A DNA stretch of 64,000 bases from JABDMD01 sp965203475 (GTDB taxonomy: Bacteria; Pseudomonadota; Gammaproteobacteria; UBA4575): the NCBI GenBank assembly GCA_965203475.1, contig OZ241890.1, forward strand, positions 2,232,001-2,296,000. Direction: 5' to 3'. Positions 63,343 to 64,000 of this stretch are shown here, in pieces. The notes under the pieces are model-generated. The model saw only the letters and a list, made by a program, of their open reading frames with translations, was not told where the DNA came from and searched no databases. Position 1 is the stretch's first letter, and each line of letters starts with the position of its first letter. The position numbers were made by a program, and so were the translations under genes.

Positions 63343-63990
63343 ATGCATAACATTTTGGCCTCTTATCATGCTTTGGTTCGTACGCTACTGGCTGTATTTC
63401 TCGCTGTTATTTCTAGCTCGTGCGTACTTTTATTACTTAACGGACATTTGAGTCATGGATACTATGAATCACCCAGCTACAGTTTTAAGTGCAAATTGCC
63501 TGGCGGTGCTTTAAGCACTCAGTTAGAAATCAAAGACCGAGAAAATACTACCGGTGAAACAGTAACCTTTTCACATAACCTTGGTTTTTTATGGCGAGTG
63601 GATCATTTACGTATTGGGAAACATAAAATTGCGCAAATAGATAAAACTGCTGAAACAAAAAATCAACTGGAACAGGCAAAAAACAACTATTTTCAATTTT
63701 TAATTAATAAATTAAAAAAAAGTGAAATCCAGTGGGAAGAATTCAAATTTATTGATGAAAAGGAAATTCTAACGCTTAATGTATTTCTTGGATGGAATGA
63801 TGTGGAAGAATTCCGCGATCTGGTTTTTTCAATTGATGATGAATATCTAAATGTAATTCACTATTCAGAAAATTTTTCAGATCAGCTGCAAAATTTTACA
63901 ACAGGAGCAGTCGCATTTTATAAGGGGTGCGATTTTAATTTAAATAAAGATAACTATGGAAAAAAAGATGTCTCAAACGGGAATTCGTGA
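63343..63990 (+). CDS. Unrecognised exported or membrane-anchored protein
   Basis: A 215-residue protein with an N-terminal hydrophobic segment (LLAVFLAVISSSCVLLLL) that may be a signal or a lipobox-like SSSC signal anchor. The mature part is soluble, with a beta-type block SYSFKCKLPGGALSTQLEI and FKFIDEKEILTLNVFLGW, and an aromatic-acidic end. No domain assigned. A further frame begins in its last codons. Confidence 0.6.
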   Translation: MHNILASYHALVRTLLAVFLAVISSSCVLLLLNGHLSHGYYESPSYSFKCKLPGGALSTQLEIKDRENTTGETVTFSHNLGFLWRVDHLRIGKHKIAQIDKTAETKNQLEQAKNNYFQFLINKLKKSEIQWEEFKFIDEKEILTLNVFLGWNDVEEFRDLVFSIDDEYLNVIHYSENFSDQLQNFTTGAVAFYKGCDFNLNKDNYGKKDVSNGNS

Positions 63991-64000
63991 AATCCGTATC
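63969..64000 (+). CDS. Possible start of the next gene (cut by the window)
   Basis: An ATG at 63969 opens an alternative frame, MSQTGIREIRI, to the window edge, after a GGAAAAAAAG tract. It overlaps the end of the previous gene by 22 bases. Only eleven codons are visible, so no family can be named. Confidence 0.35.

Overview
The window reads as chromosome of an AT-rich gammaproteobacterium that oxidises sulfur. The main evidence is aprM-aprB-aprA (membrane-anchored adenylylsulfate reductase, dissimilatory type, at 51.5-54.8 kb). The fxsA-groES-groEL block with cutA-dsbD beside it, ampD, gshA of the E. coli type, bpt, sixA and djlA fit a gammaproteobacterium. No rRNA, tRNA, CRISPR array, prophage or intact insertion sequence was recognised.

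Layout. 0-7.6 kb: katG (cut by the window edge), dsbD and cutA on the minus strand; then fxsA, a CIRCE-controlled groESL operon, an orphan gene and a small DUF1289 gene. 7.9-9.8 kb: two orphan genes separated and flanked by short palindromic and hairpin repeats. 9.8-14 kb: ampD, bpt, a frameshifted gshA and two exported proteins. 14.2-19.9 kb: a selenium locus with an oxidoreductase-SelD fusion, SenB and SenA, which together indicate selenoneine synthesis, followed by a DJ-1/PfpI protein. 19.9-24.4 kb: djlA, a periplasmic rhodanese, a truncated haemoglobin, a MotA/MotB-like pair and an SDR. 24.4-32.8 kb (minus): AI-2E-type permease, RND pump with adaptor, ArsS and a TVP38-flavin disulfide reductase fusion. 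32.9-38 kb: metabolic and envelope genes, then sixA and a small Ser/Thr-kinase-like gene. 38-39.3 kb: about 1.2 kb without an intact gene, holding a decayed gene framed by hairpin repeats. 39.3-46.5 kb: Fpr, a Rieske protein and small conserved genes, hydrolases and lipoproteins. 46.5-54.8 kb (minus): aprMBA followed by an FKBP isomerase, a TPR protein, several unrecognised proteins and a MoxR-type AAA+ ATPase. 55-64 kb: acetolactate synthase large subunit, a DUF389 protein, a broken small gene, an aquaporin, small exported proteins and a CHASE2-GGDEF-EAL protein with degenerate active sites.

How it fits together. AprMBA would oxidise sulfite with AMP to APS and pass electrons to the membrane. 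DsbD, rhodanese, KatG, GshA and the Sen genes point to thiol, selenol and peroxide handling. ArsS and the RND pump suggest arsenic or xenobiotic defence.

Two observations stand out. The first is a repeat family whose units carry two short hairpins with covarying stems and loops that nearly always show GGA, matching the CANGGANG pattern of CsrA/RsmA sites; six units lie at four loci. The second is the set of unrecognised genes between aprA and the MoxR ATPase, which may be Apr assembly factors. Both functional readings are inference.
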